From a virus, in the IMG/VR virus record IMGVR_UViG_3300049215_000130, positions 1 through 41,797 of that record: a DNA stretch of 41,797 nucleotides. One strand, 5' to 3'. The translations under genes were made by a program, and so were the position numbers. Under the pieces are notes generated by a model. That model searched no databases, was not told where the DNA came from, and was given only the letters and a program-made list of their open reading frames with translations. Shown here one piece after another: positions 8,602-14,949 of the stretch. The stretch's first letter is position 1. Each line of letters opens with the position of its first letter.

Positions 8602-8831
8602 AAAAATGTTTTGCTCTACTTTGCTTTGCTCTGGTATTAGCTTCGTGTGGAACGCTACCGCAACGACCTGTGGTCACTACTTGTCTTCTCGATCCTGGCT
8701 CTGACGGTCTGGATTGTTACGACGCCCGAACGAACAGTTCCGGGCGCATCCCCTATTCCAGTGCTGACAAATTCGTCTGTTTCAGCCCCAGTGATTTCCG
8801 AGAGGTAGTTAATGCCTGTGGGCTACAATAA
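8598..8831 (+). CDS. Small secreted lipoprotein (possible outer-membrane lysis factor)
   Basis: A 77-residue protein with a lipoprotein signal peptide: MKKC start, a hydrophobic core (FALLCFALVL) and a lipobox LASC with the modified Cys near residue 17. The mature part has further cysteines (TTCLLD, LDCYDA, KFVCFS, NACG) and SADKFVCFSPSDFREVVNAC, a segment I recognise from small phage proteins of unknown function. Together with the two genes before it, this could be part of a spanin-like system, but the mature part lacks the Pro-rich sequence of most Rz1 proteins. It overlaps the next gene by 20 bases. Confidence 0.6.
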   Translation: MKKCFALLCFALVLASCGTLPQRPVVTTCLLDPGSDGLDCYDARTNSSGRIPYSSADKFVCFSPSDFREVVNACGLQ

Positions 8832-9222
8832 GTTCCACGCTCAGCGTACCACCGCCCATGGACGTACCTTTGACTCGCGGGGAGAAGCCCAATGCTTTGA
8901 GCTTCTGACACAGCTCCAGAATGCTGGGGAAATCTCCGGTCTTCGTCACCAGAAGTATGTCGATCTCATAGCCGGAATCCGGTACAAAGCCGATTACTAC
9001 TTTGTGGACTGCAAAACGGGTGAAGAGGTCTGGGGTGAGTACAAGGGCTTTGAAACGCCCGAATGGCGTCTCAAGCTCAAGCTTTGGAAGGTCTTCGGCC
9101 CTGGCCGTCTCAGGATTTACCGTGGTCATTTTCCGCGCTACTCCGTCGAAGATATTGTGCCTCAGCCTCTATCTTGCCCCAAATGCCAATCAGCGTTTGA
9201 TCCGAAAACTGGCGACGAATAA
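8812..9222 (+). CDS. DUF1064 (PD-(D/E)XK-like) phage endonuclease
   Basis: A 136-residue protein with the DUF1064 pattern: YNKFHAQRTTAHGRTFDSRGEA with the conserved Ser/Glu, LQNAGEISGLRHQ, then YKADYYFVDCKTGE (the D of the core) and WGEYKGFET (the E-x-K-like strand), and KLKLWKVF. The C-terminus adds a CPKC pair that may bind zinc. The family is related to phage Holliday-junction or branched-DNA nucleases. The start overlaps the lipoprotein gene by 20 bases and is supported by GAGAGG upstream. The gene converges with the minus-strand operon and overlaps its last gene. It probably processes recombination or packaging intermediates (inference). Confidence 0.75.
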   Translation: MPVGYNKFHAQRTTAHGRTFDSRGEAQCFELLTQLQNAGEISGLRHQKYVDLIAGIRYKADYYFVDCKTGEEVWGEYKGFETPEWRLKLKLWKVFGPGRLRIYRGHFPRYSVEDIVPQPLSCPKCQSAFDPKTGDE

Positions 9223-9319
9223 GCAGGCAATCCCAATCCTTCCCAAAGAGCACGCAGGCCCGGAAGTGACCGTCACTCGATTTCCAGATGTTCACGTTCT
9301 GGATTTCAAGCTCCTTCAT
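9110..9319 (-). CDS. Small hypothetical protein, last gene of the minus operon
   Basis: The start ATG at 9319 gives 69 residues, beginning MKELEIQNVNIWK and continuing with HFRACVLFGKDWDCLLIRRQ. It overlaps the upstream gene by 14 bases and the convergent DUF1064 gene by 113 bases. The antisense overlap weakens the call, and the C-terminal 40 residues could be a read-out of the opposite gene. The N-terminal half lies in otherwise unassigned DNA and reads as a plausible protein. The function is unknown. Confidence 0.4.
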   Translation of the reverse strand: MKELEIQNVNIWKSSDGHFRACVLFGKDWDCLLIRRQFSDQTLIGIWGKIEAEAQYLRRSSAENDHGKS

Positions 9320-9566
9320 TGTTCCCCCGGATGTGTACGGTTGCACTCGCACGGTCAATCTCCATTCTGCCTTCGCAGGCAATGTTGAAATCGTCAGGCC
9401 CACCAGCGCCGCTGCGCTCAGTCCGCGAGGGGACGTGGATAACGACGTTCTTAGCCAGGTACTCCTTCGGCGGGCACACGCTCATGTCGAACACCCTCCA
9501 GGCATGGTCTGTGGTGCCGCGACCTGGCTGGCCACGGGTCTTGTTGAAACGGATGAGGAACTTCAC
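9306..9566 (-). CDS. Small hypothetical protein (86 aa, GTG start)
   Basis: Translation begins at GTG 9566, which overlaps the stop of the upstream oxygenase gene as GTGA; longer in-frame starts would lie inside that gene. The protein begins with KFLIRFNKTRGQPGRGTTDHAW and has FDMSVCPPKEYLAKNVVIHV followed by a compact beta-like tail (MEIDRASATVHIRGN). The pattern suggests a small single-domain beta protein. No family recognised. Confidence 0.6.
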   Translation of the reverse strand: MKFLIRFNKTRGQPGRGTTDHAWRVFDMSVCPPKEYLAKNVVIHVPSRTERSGAGGPDDFNIACEGRMEIDRASATVHIRGNNEGA

Positions 9567-10216
9567 AGAATCTCCGGTGCTGGGGGTTGTGGTTGCTCTG
9601 GCAGGGCAAGCAGGCACACATTGATGTGGGCCAGCAGGAAGGCTTTGTCTGAGCCATTGCGGGTCAATGCGTGCGGCACCCATGCCGGGGTCAGATACAG
9701 GTCCCCCACTCGGGGCTTGAACGACACCCTGGGGGACGCAATTTCCAGCTTCTCGCTGTTGGGCTTCACGAAAGGCTCGCTTTGCGTCTTGGCGGGCCTT
9801 GGATCGTCGAGAACGAGCCATGGTGTCTTCTCTCCTTCTGGCACTTCGAGAAAGTAAAACCCGACCATCTTGGCGGGGTCCCCATGGGAGTGCTTCTCCA
9901 TGGACGATGTCTTGTGGTGGTCCTGAAACCACGCTGCCTGGAACGCGGTCCCGAGCCCCTGGAGCACGTAGCCCTGTTTGGCCAGAATTTCCCAGGAATA
10001 TTGGAGCACAAACTTGACAAAGTGTTCAGCCTCTGGCTCGGCGTGGAAGCTCCAGGTTTGCTGGACTGGGTAGAGTTCATCCACCTCACGCTCTTTCTTG
10101 ATGAGTTCCAGATACCGCTTGGCCACCGTTCTGAGCGGTTCAACGAACTGCGGCAAGTTGATCTTGTAAATCATCGTTGGGAATAGCAGAATTTCCTCGA
10201 ACTTGGGTTGATCCAT
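9563..10216 (-). CDS. 2-oxoglutarate/Fe(II)-dependent oxygenase, cyanophage-like type
   Basis: A 217-residue protein resembling the 2OG-FeII_Oxy_5 group found in phages. A LFPTMIYKI start is followed by KHSHGDPAKMVGFYFLEVP, where His109/His111 and Asp113 are the likely metal-binding cluster. GDLYLTPAWVPHALTRNGSD supplies the distal His182, and KAFLLAHINV matches the final strand. The group hydroxylates proteins or other targets; the substrate here is unknown. The ATG at 10216 directly follows the TAA of a second oxygenase, with GGAGGT at 10221-10226 as ribosome site, so the two are translationally linked. Confidence 0.8.
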   Translation of the reverse strand: MDQPKFEEILLFPTMIYKINLPQFVEPLRTVAKRYLELIKKEREVDELYPVQQTWSFHAEPEAEHFVKFVLQYSWEILAKQGYVLQGLGTAFQAAWFQDHHKTSSMEKHSHGDPAKMVGFYFLEVPEGEKTPWLVLDDPRPAKTQSEPFVKPNSEKLEIASPRVSFKPRVGDLYLTPAWVPHALTRNGSDKAFLLAHINVCLLALPEQPQPPAPEIL

Positions 10217-10735
10217 TTAGACCTCCAGCCACGTCGTGGCTATGTACTTCGGCCCAGAGACCGGAGCCTGGCCACGATGAGCGTGGGTCCAGCCTGCCGG
10301 GAAAAGTGCCAGCTTCCCCTTGACGGGGACAATCTCGCGGGTGTAGTGAACGAACTGTGTCCGACCACCCTCCAAAACGTCATTCAGGTACCAGATGGCC
10401 ACGTACTGGCGACGGGTCAGAACGCCGTTGTCAATGTGCCAGTGGTAAAAATCTCCCGGCATGTACCGCTGGATCATGAACAGGCTCGCGTTCACCTTCC
10501 GGGGAATCATGGGGTAAAGCTTGTGGTACGCCTTCAACGCAGGCCGAAGGCTGTCAGCCATCTCCTCGTTGAGCCCCAGGGTCAGGTCCCTGGTGCGCTT
10601 CAGGTCGGTGTCCACGCCGTGGGCGGTCTTCCCTTCCTGGTGTGGCGATGACTCAAACCGGGCAATCAGAGCGTCGCACTGTGCCGCCGTTAGGGCGTTC
10701 TCCAGCTCAAAGATGAAATCCGATTGCCCGGTCAT
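10217..10735 (-). CDS. 2-oxoglutarate/Fe(II)-dependent oxygenase, prolyl-4-hydroxylase type
   Basis: A 172-residue P4Hc-like enzyme. His100 and Asp102 (HWHIDNG) form the H-x-D metal motif. YVAIWYLNDVLEGGRTQF is the conserved core with GG-T-F, FPAGWTHAHRG supplies the distal His151 or His153, and GPKYIATTW carries Lys163, the expected 2-oxoglutarate contact. Family members hydroxylate prolyl residues or other substrates with Fe(II), O2 and 2-oxoglutarate. Here it is paired with a second, distantly related oxygenase in the recombination operon. The target could be a phage or host protein or a DNA base, but nothing in the sequence decides this. Confidence 0.88.
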   Translation of the reverse strand: MTGQSDFIFELENALTAAQCDALIARFESSPHQEGKTAHGVDTDLKRTRDLTLGLNEEMADSLRPALKAYHKLYPMIPRKVNASLFMIQRYMPGDFYHWHIDNGVLTRRQYVAIWYLNDVLEGGRTQFVHYTREIVPVKGKLALFPAGWTHAHRGQAPVSGPKYIATTWLEV

Positions 10736-10738
10736 TGG

Positions 10739-10831
10739 TCAATATTTCCGAACGATCTTGATGACCGCCGTGGAGATGGCCACCACCACCACCGCGATCG
10801 TGAACGCCAGAGGGTCAACTTGCATCATCAT
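10739..10831 (-). CDS. 30-residue membrane micro-protein
   Basis: A short frame fills the gap between the oxygenase and the upstream gene. It starts at ATG 10831 (three consecutive ATG codons, ATGA overlap with the upstream stop) with GAGGAG eight bases upstream, and ends three bases before the next start. After MMMQVDP it is nearly all hydrophobic (FTIAVVVVAISTAVIKIV) and ends RKY: a single membrane helix with a positive C-terminus. Tight spacing and ribosome site support real translation. The function is unknown. Confidence 0.55.
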   Translation of the reverse strand: MMMQVDPLAFTIAVVVVAISTAVIKIVRKY

Positions 10832-11097
10832 ACGCCGTTCTCCTCAGCCGTCTCGGTCTGCGCAGGTGAAGCCGTCGGCTTCGGCGTCCGAACATACACC
10901 GCCGCCATCTCCAGGGCTGCTCTGCGGTACTCCACCGCCACTTCCATCGCCTTGTACGTCTCCAGGGCCTTTTGCATCCCTCTGATTTGCCTGCGATGAG
11001 CGGCGCAGAGCTTTTGCAGCCTCACGTTCTCTTCGTAGAGATTCTTCACGGCGACGGTGCGCGGCTTGAACTCTTTCTCGTTCTTTCCTGATGGCAT
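10828..11097 (-). CDS. Coiled-coil hypothetical protein (89 aa)
   Basis: The start ATG at 11097 has AGAGG upstream. The protein starts MPSGKNEKEFKPRTVAVKN, has a helix EENVRLQKLCAAHRRQIRGMQKAL that could form a coiled coil, and ends in a Thr/Pro/Ala/Glu-rich tail. Codon use (G/C in third positions) marks this as the true coding frame here, although another open frame (10844-11269) covers the same DNA. The function is unknown. Confidence 0.6.
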   Translation of the reverse strand: MPSGKNEKEFKPRTVAVKNLYEENVRLQKLCAAHRRQIRGMQKALETYKAMEVAVEYRRAALEMAAVYVRTPKPTASPAQTETAEENGV

Positions 11098-11269
11098 CTT
11101 GATCCTCTCTATAGTAGTTTCCCAGCCTGTCCTTTCGGAGGGGCCAGAGTTTTTGGGTCTGCGCTTTGGGGTAAGCACGCCGCGCAGCCCGGTTACACGT
11201 CAACATCTTACCCTGAAGTAGGTCCTTATCGCTCAGGTACAGCACGCTAGGCGTCTTCTTTTTGGGCAT
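10844..11269 (-). CDS. Excisionase-like N-terminal region; long read-through of the next gene
   Basis: An open frame of 141 residues. Residues 1-57 (MPKKKTPSVLYLSDKDLL, then NRAARRAYPKAQTQKLWPLRK, then RLGNYYREDQDAI) look like a genuine small winged-helix or excisionase-type DNA-binding domain. Beyond that the frame crosses the gene at 10828-11097 out of phase, with Arg/Glu-rich then Gly-rich sequence and poor third-position GC. Either the gene really overlaps its neighbour by about 250 bases, or a single-base indel near 11100 has split a longer fused protein. The start overlaps the upstream gene by 23 bases. Confidence 0.5.
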   Translation of the reverse strand: MPKKKTPSVLYLSDKDLLQGKMLTCNRAARRAYPKAQTQKLWPLRKDRLGNYYREDQDAIRKERERVQAAHRRREESLRREREAAKALRRSSQANQRDAKGPGDVQGDGSGGGVPQSSPGDGGGVCSDAEADGFTCADRDG

Positions 11270-11708
11270 CTAGCACCTCCCCGATGTAAAGCCGGTAGCG
11301 CGGTCTGAACCCAAACTGCCCGTCTTGGATGGATTGACCAGCGGGGACAGGCTTGCGAAGGCGCAGGAAAGTCTCCCAGGGGACCTTGGCTACGATCGCA
11401 CCCTTGGACACGTTGTCCTTGTGCGCGATCAAAAGCAGCGGTTTCCCGGCATACTTGTCCGTGTTCGCGTCGATGTCCCAGTGGTAATCACGCTTGAGCG
11501 GACCCGTGAGCTTCCGAGCGCAGATGGAATATTCGTTCGCAGTCTTCAGGAACTCCGTTCCATAGGCCGCGATGACCGCAACACCCTTCCACCACTCCCC
11601 GGTCACCGGGGCGTTGTCTGCCTTCGGCACGGTCTTATTGTGGTACCGCGCTGCCTCATGGTCCTCATCCGAGACCTTCACCCATTCAACTGGAATTTCG
11701 TCGTTCAA
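11247..11708 (-). CDS. Hypothetical protein (153 aa, TTG start)
   Basis: The frame begins with TTG at 11708, overlapping the upstream stop as TTGA, with AAGGA upstream. The protein has a mixed alpha/beta look: EWVKVSDEDHEAARYHN, GVAVIAAYGTEF, YHWDIDANTDKYAGKPLLLIAHKD, GAIVAKVPWETFLRLRKP and a Lys/Glu/Ala tail. No family recognised. The position inside the recombination operon suggests a DNA-metabolism accessory, but this is only context. Confidence 0.6.
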   Translation of the reverse strand: MNDEIPVEWVKVSDEDHEAARYHNKTVPKADNAPVTGEWWKGVAVIAAYGTEFLKTANEYSICARKLTGPLKRDYHWDIDANTDKYAGKPLLLIAHKDNVSKGAIVAKVPWETFLRLRKPVPAGQSIQDGQFGFRPRYRLYIGEVLDAQKEDA

Positions 11709-11989
11709 TGTTCAAGTCCTTTCGCATCGACCTTGGTGAGGGTCAGCTTGTTGGCGATGTACTCCGCAGCCGACGTGGCCAGCACCTCGGGGGTGGTCCA
11801 CTGATCGTATGGGATTCGGTCAAGGCCGGGGCGGCATCCATGCACCCCGACCCTGACGTGATCCCCTTCACAACTGTTCGGACAGCCCGCCTCAGCGTGG
11901 GTAGTCGTCTCAAATGTGATGTACGTGTTCGTGCCATCCTTGGCCGTGGCCGTGGGGTCAACCTTTTCCTTCTTTTTACGTTTGAACAT
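11705..11989 (-). CDS. Small hypothetical protein (94 aa)
   Basis: It begins with a very basic MFKRKKKEKVDPT segment, followed by TYITFETTTHAEAGCPNSCEGDHVRVGVHGC with three closely spaced Cys and several His that might bind a metal. The C-terminal part is PYDQWTTPEVLATSAAEYIANKL. The gene follows the zinc-ribbon/coiled-coil gene by one base. The function is unknown. Confidence 0.55.
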   Translation of the reverse strand: MFKRKKKEKVDPTATAKDGTNTYITFETTTHAEAGCPNSCEGDHVRVGVHGCRPGLDRIPYDQWTTPEVLATSAAEYIANKLTLTKVDAKGLEH

Positions 11990-11990
11990 C

Positions 11991-12896
11991 TTACTTGTCC
12001 GTCAGCTTTTCGAGTTCCTTGATCTTGCCCTTGGCGCGAATTGACACGCTTCCGGGGATGACCTTCGGAGACTTCTTCATGAGGTTCAAGGCCAGCTCCT
12101 GCACGAACCGCGAGTTCTTGTCGCCGTTCTGGTGCAGCTCAGTCAGGGCCTTCGTCATCTTTTCGTAATACTCCTCAGCCGCCTTGGCCCGAGCCTCAGC
12201 CAAGTCCTTCGCGTGGGCAGCTTGCATCTCGGCCTTGTCGCGGGTGAACTTGCCCTGCAACGTGGTGAGGTTGGTTTCGTAGGTGTTCTTGGCTTCCGCA
12301 ATCTTGCGGTCACACTCGATCTTCACCTTGGAAACTTCGTCGTTGGACGCGAGACGCTGCTTCTGGACAGCTTCAGCGATCCGCATTTCCTCATTTTTCT
12401 TGTGATGCTCCAGGTCTTCGACCAGTTTCTTGATCTCGATCCGCAGCTCCGTCCGCTGCTTCCATAGTCCAAACATCTTCGTCTCCTTAGCGATTGCGGG
12501 AAGCTCCACCTTGATGGCCTTCACGCGTTTTTCATATTCGACCAGTTCAGGTGACCGATCGTCCACGACGTTCGGCTTGAACTGAGCTTGTTGTAACTGT
12601 TGCATGTGAGCACCCAGACCCGCCAGGCCCTGAGCCGAGATGCCACCGTTCAACTGGTTTGAGAGGGAATTCCACTGGTTTTGCTGCATGCCCATTTGCA
12701 TCTGCTGTTGCTGGGCCATGAGCTGCTGGTGGGAATAGAGGTAGCCACAGTTCGGGCAACACGAATCCCCCATGTTGTTCTTGAAAGAACGAACATCGTA
12801 CTCAACGCGGCAGTTGCCGCATCGTACTGCGAAGGTCGAAGTTTGTCCGAGACCGTGGCTCCCCATCCCCATAATTCCCCCTAAAAGACCGTTCAT
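11991..12896 (-). CDS. Zinc-ribbon and coiled-coil protein (301 aa)
   Basis: A glycine-rich start (MNGLLGGIMGMGSHG) is followed by a four-Cys zinc ribbon (RCGNC ... CCPNCGY, residues about 26-52), then a Gln/Met-rich linker (HQQLMAQQQQMQMGMQQNQ), and from about residue 115 a long charged coiled coil that runs to near the end. The C-terminus (KSPKVIPGSVSIRAKGKIKEL) is basic. The start overlaps the stop of the ERF gene by ATGA, so it is probably co-translated with that recombinase. An elongated zinc-bound scaffold is likely; a DNA-related role is inferred from the operon. Confidence 0.6.
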   Translation of the reverse strand: MNGLLGGIMGMGSHGLGQTSTFAVRCGNCRVEYDVRSFKNNMGDSCCPNCGYLYSHQQLMAQQQQMQMGMQQNQWNSLSNQLNGGISAQGLAGLGAHMQQLQQAQFKPNVVDDRSPELVEYEKRVKAIKVELPAIAKETKMFGLWKQRTELRIEIKKLVEDLEHHKKNEEMRIAEAVQKQRLASNDEVSKVKIECDRKIAEAKNTYETNLTTLQGKFTRDKAEMQAAHAKDLAEARAKAAEEYYEKMTKALTELHQNGDKNSRFVQELALNLMKKSPKVIPGSVSIRAKGKIKELEKLTDK

Positions 12897-13612
12897 TCAC
12901 CCATGGTAATAGGGCCTGATGGAAAGTCAGCAAAATTCTGCTGGGGTGGTTCATTTTTTTCAGAACGGGATGCAGTCTTCGGTGCAGTCGGGCCAGCTCC
13001 AGTCCGAGTAGCACCCGGACGCGCCGCCCCTGTGGATGGCCTTGTGCCCGTTTCCGCAGAAGCGGCCCTCGGAGGGGGGCCAATTGGTCTCCTGGCACCG
13101 GCTCCGGGAGTCGAACCCGGCTCTGCGGTTTTGGAGACCGCATTCTGCCCGGCAGCAGCCGATCGAGGAGCCACTTGATGGGTGGTGTTCTCGGTGTCAT
13201 TGTCCTCATCCGTCGGGATGCAGAACACCTGGAACAGGGCGTACTTCAGAGCGGCACTCATCGCCTTGTTCGACGACTTGTCGCCGGAGTCCATGGCCTC
13301 GCCGACCGTGGTCACGTCGAAGCTTGAGCCGTCCTCTGTGAAGAACGTGTACTTCACAGTCAGGATGGTGTAGAGGAGCGAACCACCGCTCTTGCTCTGG
13401 CGTTCCTCGCGGGTCTTGTCCAGGACCGTCGGGGCAAAGAACACCTTGTTCTTCGTCAGCGGACCCTGGAGCGCGTTGTAAACGTCGTCGATCCCCCGGA
13501 ACATGTACCCAGCTCCCTGGGTGTTTCTGCGGGTCTTCCCGATCGCGCCGACTTCGTTCATGACCGCGCTGATACGCTCGAAAATCAGAGGTTTTTGAGG
13601 TGATGTTTGCAT
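12893..13612 (-). CDS. erf: ERF-family single-strand annealing protein
   Basis: A 239-residue protein with an unmistakable ERF core: IFERISAVMNEVGAIGK, then AGYMFRGIDDVYNALQGPL, VFFAPTVLDKTREE, YTILTVKYTFFTEDGSSF, VGEAMDSGDKSSNKAMSAA and KYALFQVFCIPT (to about residue 135). From about residue 145 on follows a Pro/Ala/Thr/Arg-rich disordered linker and a short acidic end (FADFPSGPITMGE). ERF proteins anneal single strands, here with the RecE-like nuclease encoded upstream, for repair, circularisation or concatemer formation. The ribosome site AAAGGA precedes ATG 13612. The linker DNA contains a tRNA-Trp-like sequence at 13093-13163. Confidence 0.92.
   Translation of the reverse strand: MQTSPQKPLIFERISAVMNEVGAIGKTRRNTQGAGYMFRGIDDVYNALQGPLTKNKVFFAPTVLDKTREERQSKSGGSLLYTILTVKYTFFTEDGSSFDVTTVGEAMDSGDKSSNKAMSAALKYALFQVFCIPTDEDNDTENTTHQVAPRSAAAGQNAVSKTAEPGSTPGAGARRPIGPPPRAASAETGTRPSTGAARPGATRTGAGPTAPKTASRSEKNEPPQQNFADFPSGPITMGE
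13093..13163 (-). tRNA. tRNA-Trp-like sequence (anticodon CCA) nested in the ERF gene
   Basis: Read on the minus strand the 71 bases fold as a tRNA. A 7-bp acceptor pairs ATCGGCT with AGCCGGT (one G-U pair). The anticodon arm is GCGGT-CTCCAAA-ACCGC, with CCA in the canonical C-U-NNN-A-A loop. The T arm is CCGGG-TTCGACT-CCCGG, followed by the Trp-type discriminator G and an encoded CCA. The D arm is abnormal: only CTGC-CGG-GCAG, with a 3-base loop lacking the usual GG. It lies in frame within the variable linker of the ERF gene, on the same strand. It could be a divergent tRNA, a tRNA-like regulatory element, or a tRNA 3' part left by recombination with a host tRNA gene. Confidence 0.55.
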
Positions 13613-13839
13613 TTCTTTTTTCCTTTTTTAGTCTGTTTGGTGATGCTCTGATGGATCTTTTGAGCGACCATCGCGGCACCGTTGAACTCATGGTGCGGGG
13701 ACTGGAAGTCCACGTCAACCCCTTTTTCTGCCGCGCACATGGCGGTGGCGTAAGGCCAGCCGTCTGGTCTTAAAGCCCGCCAGGTACGCCCGCAGCCACA
13801 GGCACAGGTTCTAGTCACCAAGGATAACGCCGCCGTCAT
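13585..13839 (-). CDS. Small Cys-rich (zinc-finger-like) protein
   Basis: 84 residues from ATG 13839, overlapping the RecE-like gene by 29 bases and the ERF gene by 28. A CACGCGRTW cluster followed by YATAMCAAEKG gives four Cys that could form a small zinc knuckle. The middle (DVDFQSPHHEFNGAAMVAQKIH) and the strongly basic tail (KQTKKGKKKCKHHLKN) suggest nucleic-acid binding. A later GTG overlapping the upstream stop is an alternative start. Lying between nuclease and annealase, it may help that pair, but this is only inference. Confidence 0.55.
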   Translation of the reverse strand: MTAALSLVTRTCACGCGRTWRALRPDGWPYATAMCAAEKGVDVDFQSPHHEFNGAAMVAQKIHQSITKQTKKGKKKCKHHLKNL

Positions 13840-14671
13840 GGCAGGGCCACCTTCCCGCTGCGGTACACTCCGCGTGTTTACTGAAGAGTTGGTCGATTTT
13901 TTCCATCCCTGCGGCCCGCATCTTGGGACCGACCTGGTAGAACGTGATCGCATACGGGGGCTTCTTTTCGGCGAAGATGAACACGAACTGCGCATCCGGT
14001 TGAGCCGAGAGATACCACGCCGCCTGGATGTCGTAACCCAGGCTGCGGATGGTGCGCTCGCAGTCTTCCTTGCTCACTCCGTACTCGGTGGTTTTGAGAT
14101 CAAAAATAATCCGTTCCTGACCCTCTTGCAGAGGGATAGAGACGGACGTGATCCAGTCGAATCGGGCCTTGCAGAGCACTCCGAAGTTTTCCCAGTAGTA
14201 GGACAGCTCTGGGTATCCGATGGCGTCGGAGACGTAGCTGAAGTAGGGATGGGTTCGGAGGGATTGAAGGATACCGTCGATTGTAAGCACGTCATCAGGC
14301 GCGAGGATAGACCTTCCAGGGTTGGCGTCGAGAACGGCCTGCCACAGCTCTTTTCCTGCCTTTGTTCTTCGATCAACGTCTGGACCAGCAACAAAAGTAG
14401 CTCTAAATCGCTCTGGCTCAAAGACGGCGGCATGGCATGCGCTCCCAAGTTTCATGGCGTCGGTCGTCACCTTCAGACCTGCCATCATCATCTTAGCATG
14501 CGCCGGGCTTTTCGAGTACGCTTTCAACACGGATTGTGAAAGCCCTGGACCCGCGTGATACACCGACTCTTCCACGTTAAAAAAGCCCCGGCGAGATGCC
14601 AGGGCCTTTTTCAGCTCATCCGGTGTTGAGATGAGCGGGAACTTTTGCTTCTCCTGGAACAGCGTGTTCAC
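13811..14671 (-). CDS. RecE-like PD-(D/E)XK exonuclease (DUF3799 type)
   Basis: 286 residues from GTG 14671, whose GTGA overlaps the upstream stop; longer starts would lie inside the upstream gene. The family pattern is clear: YHAGPGLSQSVLKAYSKSPAH, AMKLGSACHAAVFEPERF, YPELSYYW, then CKARFDW (Asp172), IIFDLKTTE (Asp191 and Lys193 of D-x-K) and YDIQAAWY (Gln216 motif). These are the catalytic residues of the RecE/exonuclease VIII nuclease domain. The enzyme would resect double-stranded ends to make 3' tails for the ERF protein encoded downstream, a standard nuclease-annealase pair. Confidence 0.88.
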   Translation of the reverse strand: MNTLFQEKQKFPLISTPDELKKALASRRGFFNVEESVYHAGPGLSQSVLKAYSKSPAHAKMMMAGLKVTTDAMKLGSACHAAVFEPERFRATFVAGPDVDRRTKAGKELWQAVLDANPGRSILAPDDVLTIDGILQSLRTHPYFSYVSDAIGYPELSYYWENFGVLCKARFDWITSVSIPLQEGQERIIFDLKTTEYGVSKEDCERTIRSLGYDIQAAWYLSAQPDAQFVFIFAEKKPPYAITFYQVGPKMRAAGMEKIDQLFSKHAECTAAGRWPCHDGGVILGD

Positions 14672-14949
14672 GTCTGCACCTGGAACATGAGACCGAAGAT
14701 CGGGACAATGGCAACGAGTCCATCCCTGTCGGGAGCGGATTCGAGGTACGGGGCGCCGGGGAGCCAAGTAAACCGCTTGTCGCCGTTCATCTGTTTGTTC
14801 CCGAGCTGGTAGGAGCTAATGTGGCCCATGCCCGGATGGGTCAGGCTCACTTCCGCCTTGAACCAGGTTACCGTCAGCTTCTTCGACGGCTGCGGCTTCC
14901 GTTCTTGCACGTCGCTGGGCGTCTTCTTGTCGTTGTCGTTTGCGGGCAT
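14668..14949 (-). CDS. Hypothetical protein (93 aa)
   Basis: ATG 14949 has a strong ribosome site (GAGGAG) and good codon use. The first 25 residues are charged (MPANDNDKKTPSDVQERKPQ). The folded part reads TVTWFKAEVSLTHPGMGHISSY, then RFTWLPGAPYLESAPDRDG and VAIVPIFGLMF, a probable small beta domain. The end overlaps the nuclease gene by GTGA, so the two are translationally coupled. The function is unknown. Confidence 0.6.
   Translation of the reverse strand: MPANDNDKKTPSDVQERKPQPSKKLTVTWFKAEVSLTHPGMGHISSYQLGNKQMNGDKRFTWLPGAPYLESAPDRDGLVAIVPIFGLMFQVQT

Noticed and set aside
14671-14767. Longer N-terminus for the RecE-like nuclease (start 14767)
   Set aside because: The extra 32 residues lie inside the upstream gene and look unlike the family; GTG 14671 overlaps the upstream stop as in neighbouring genes.
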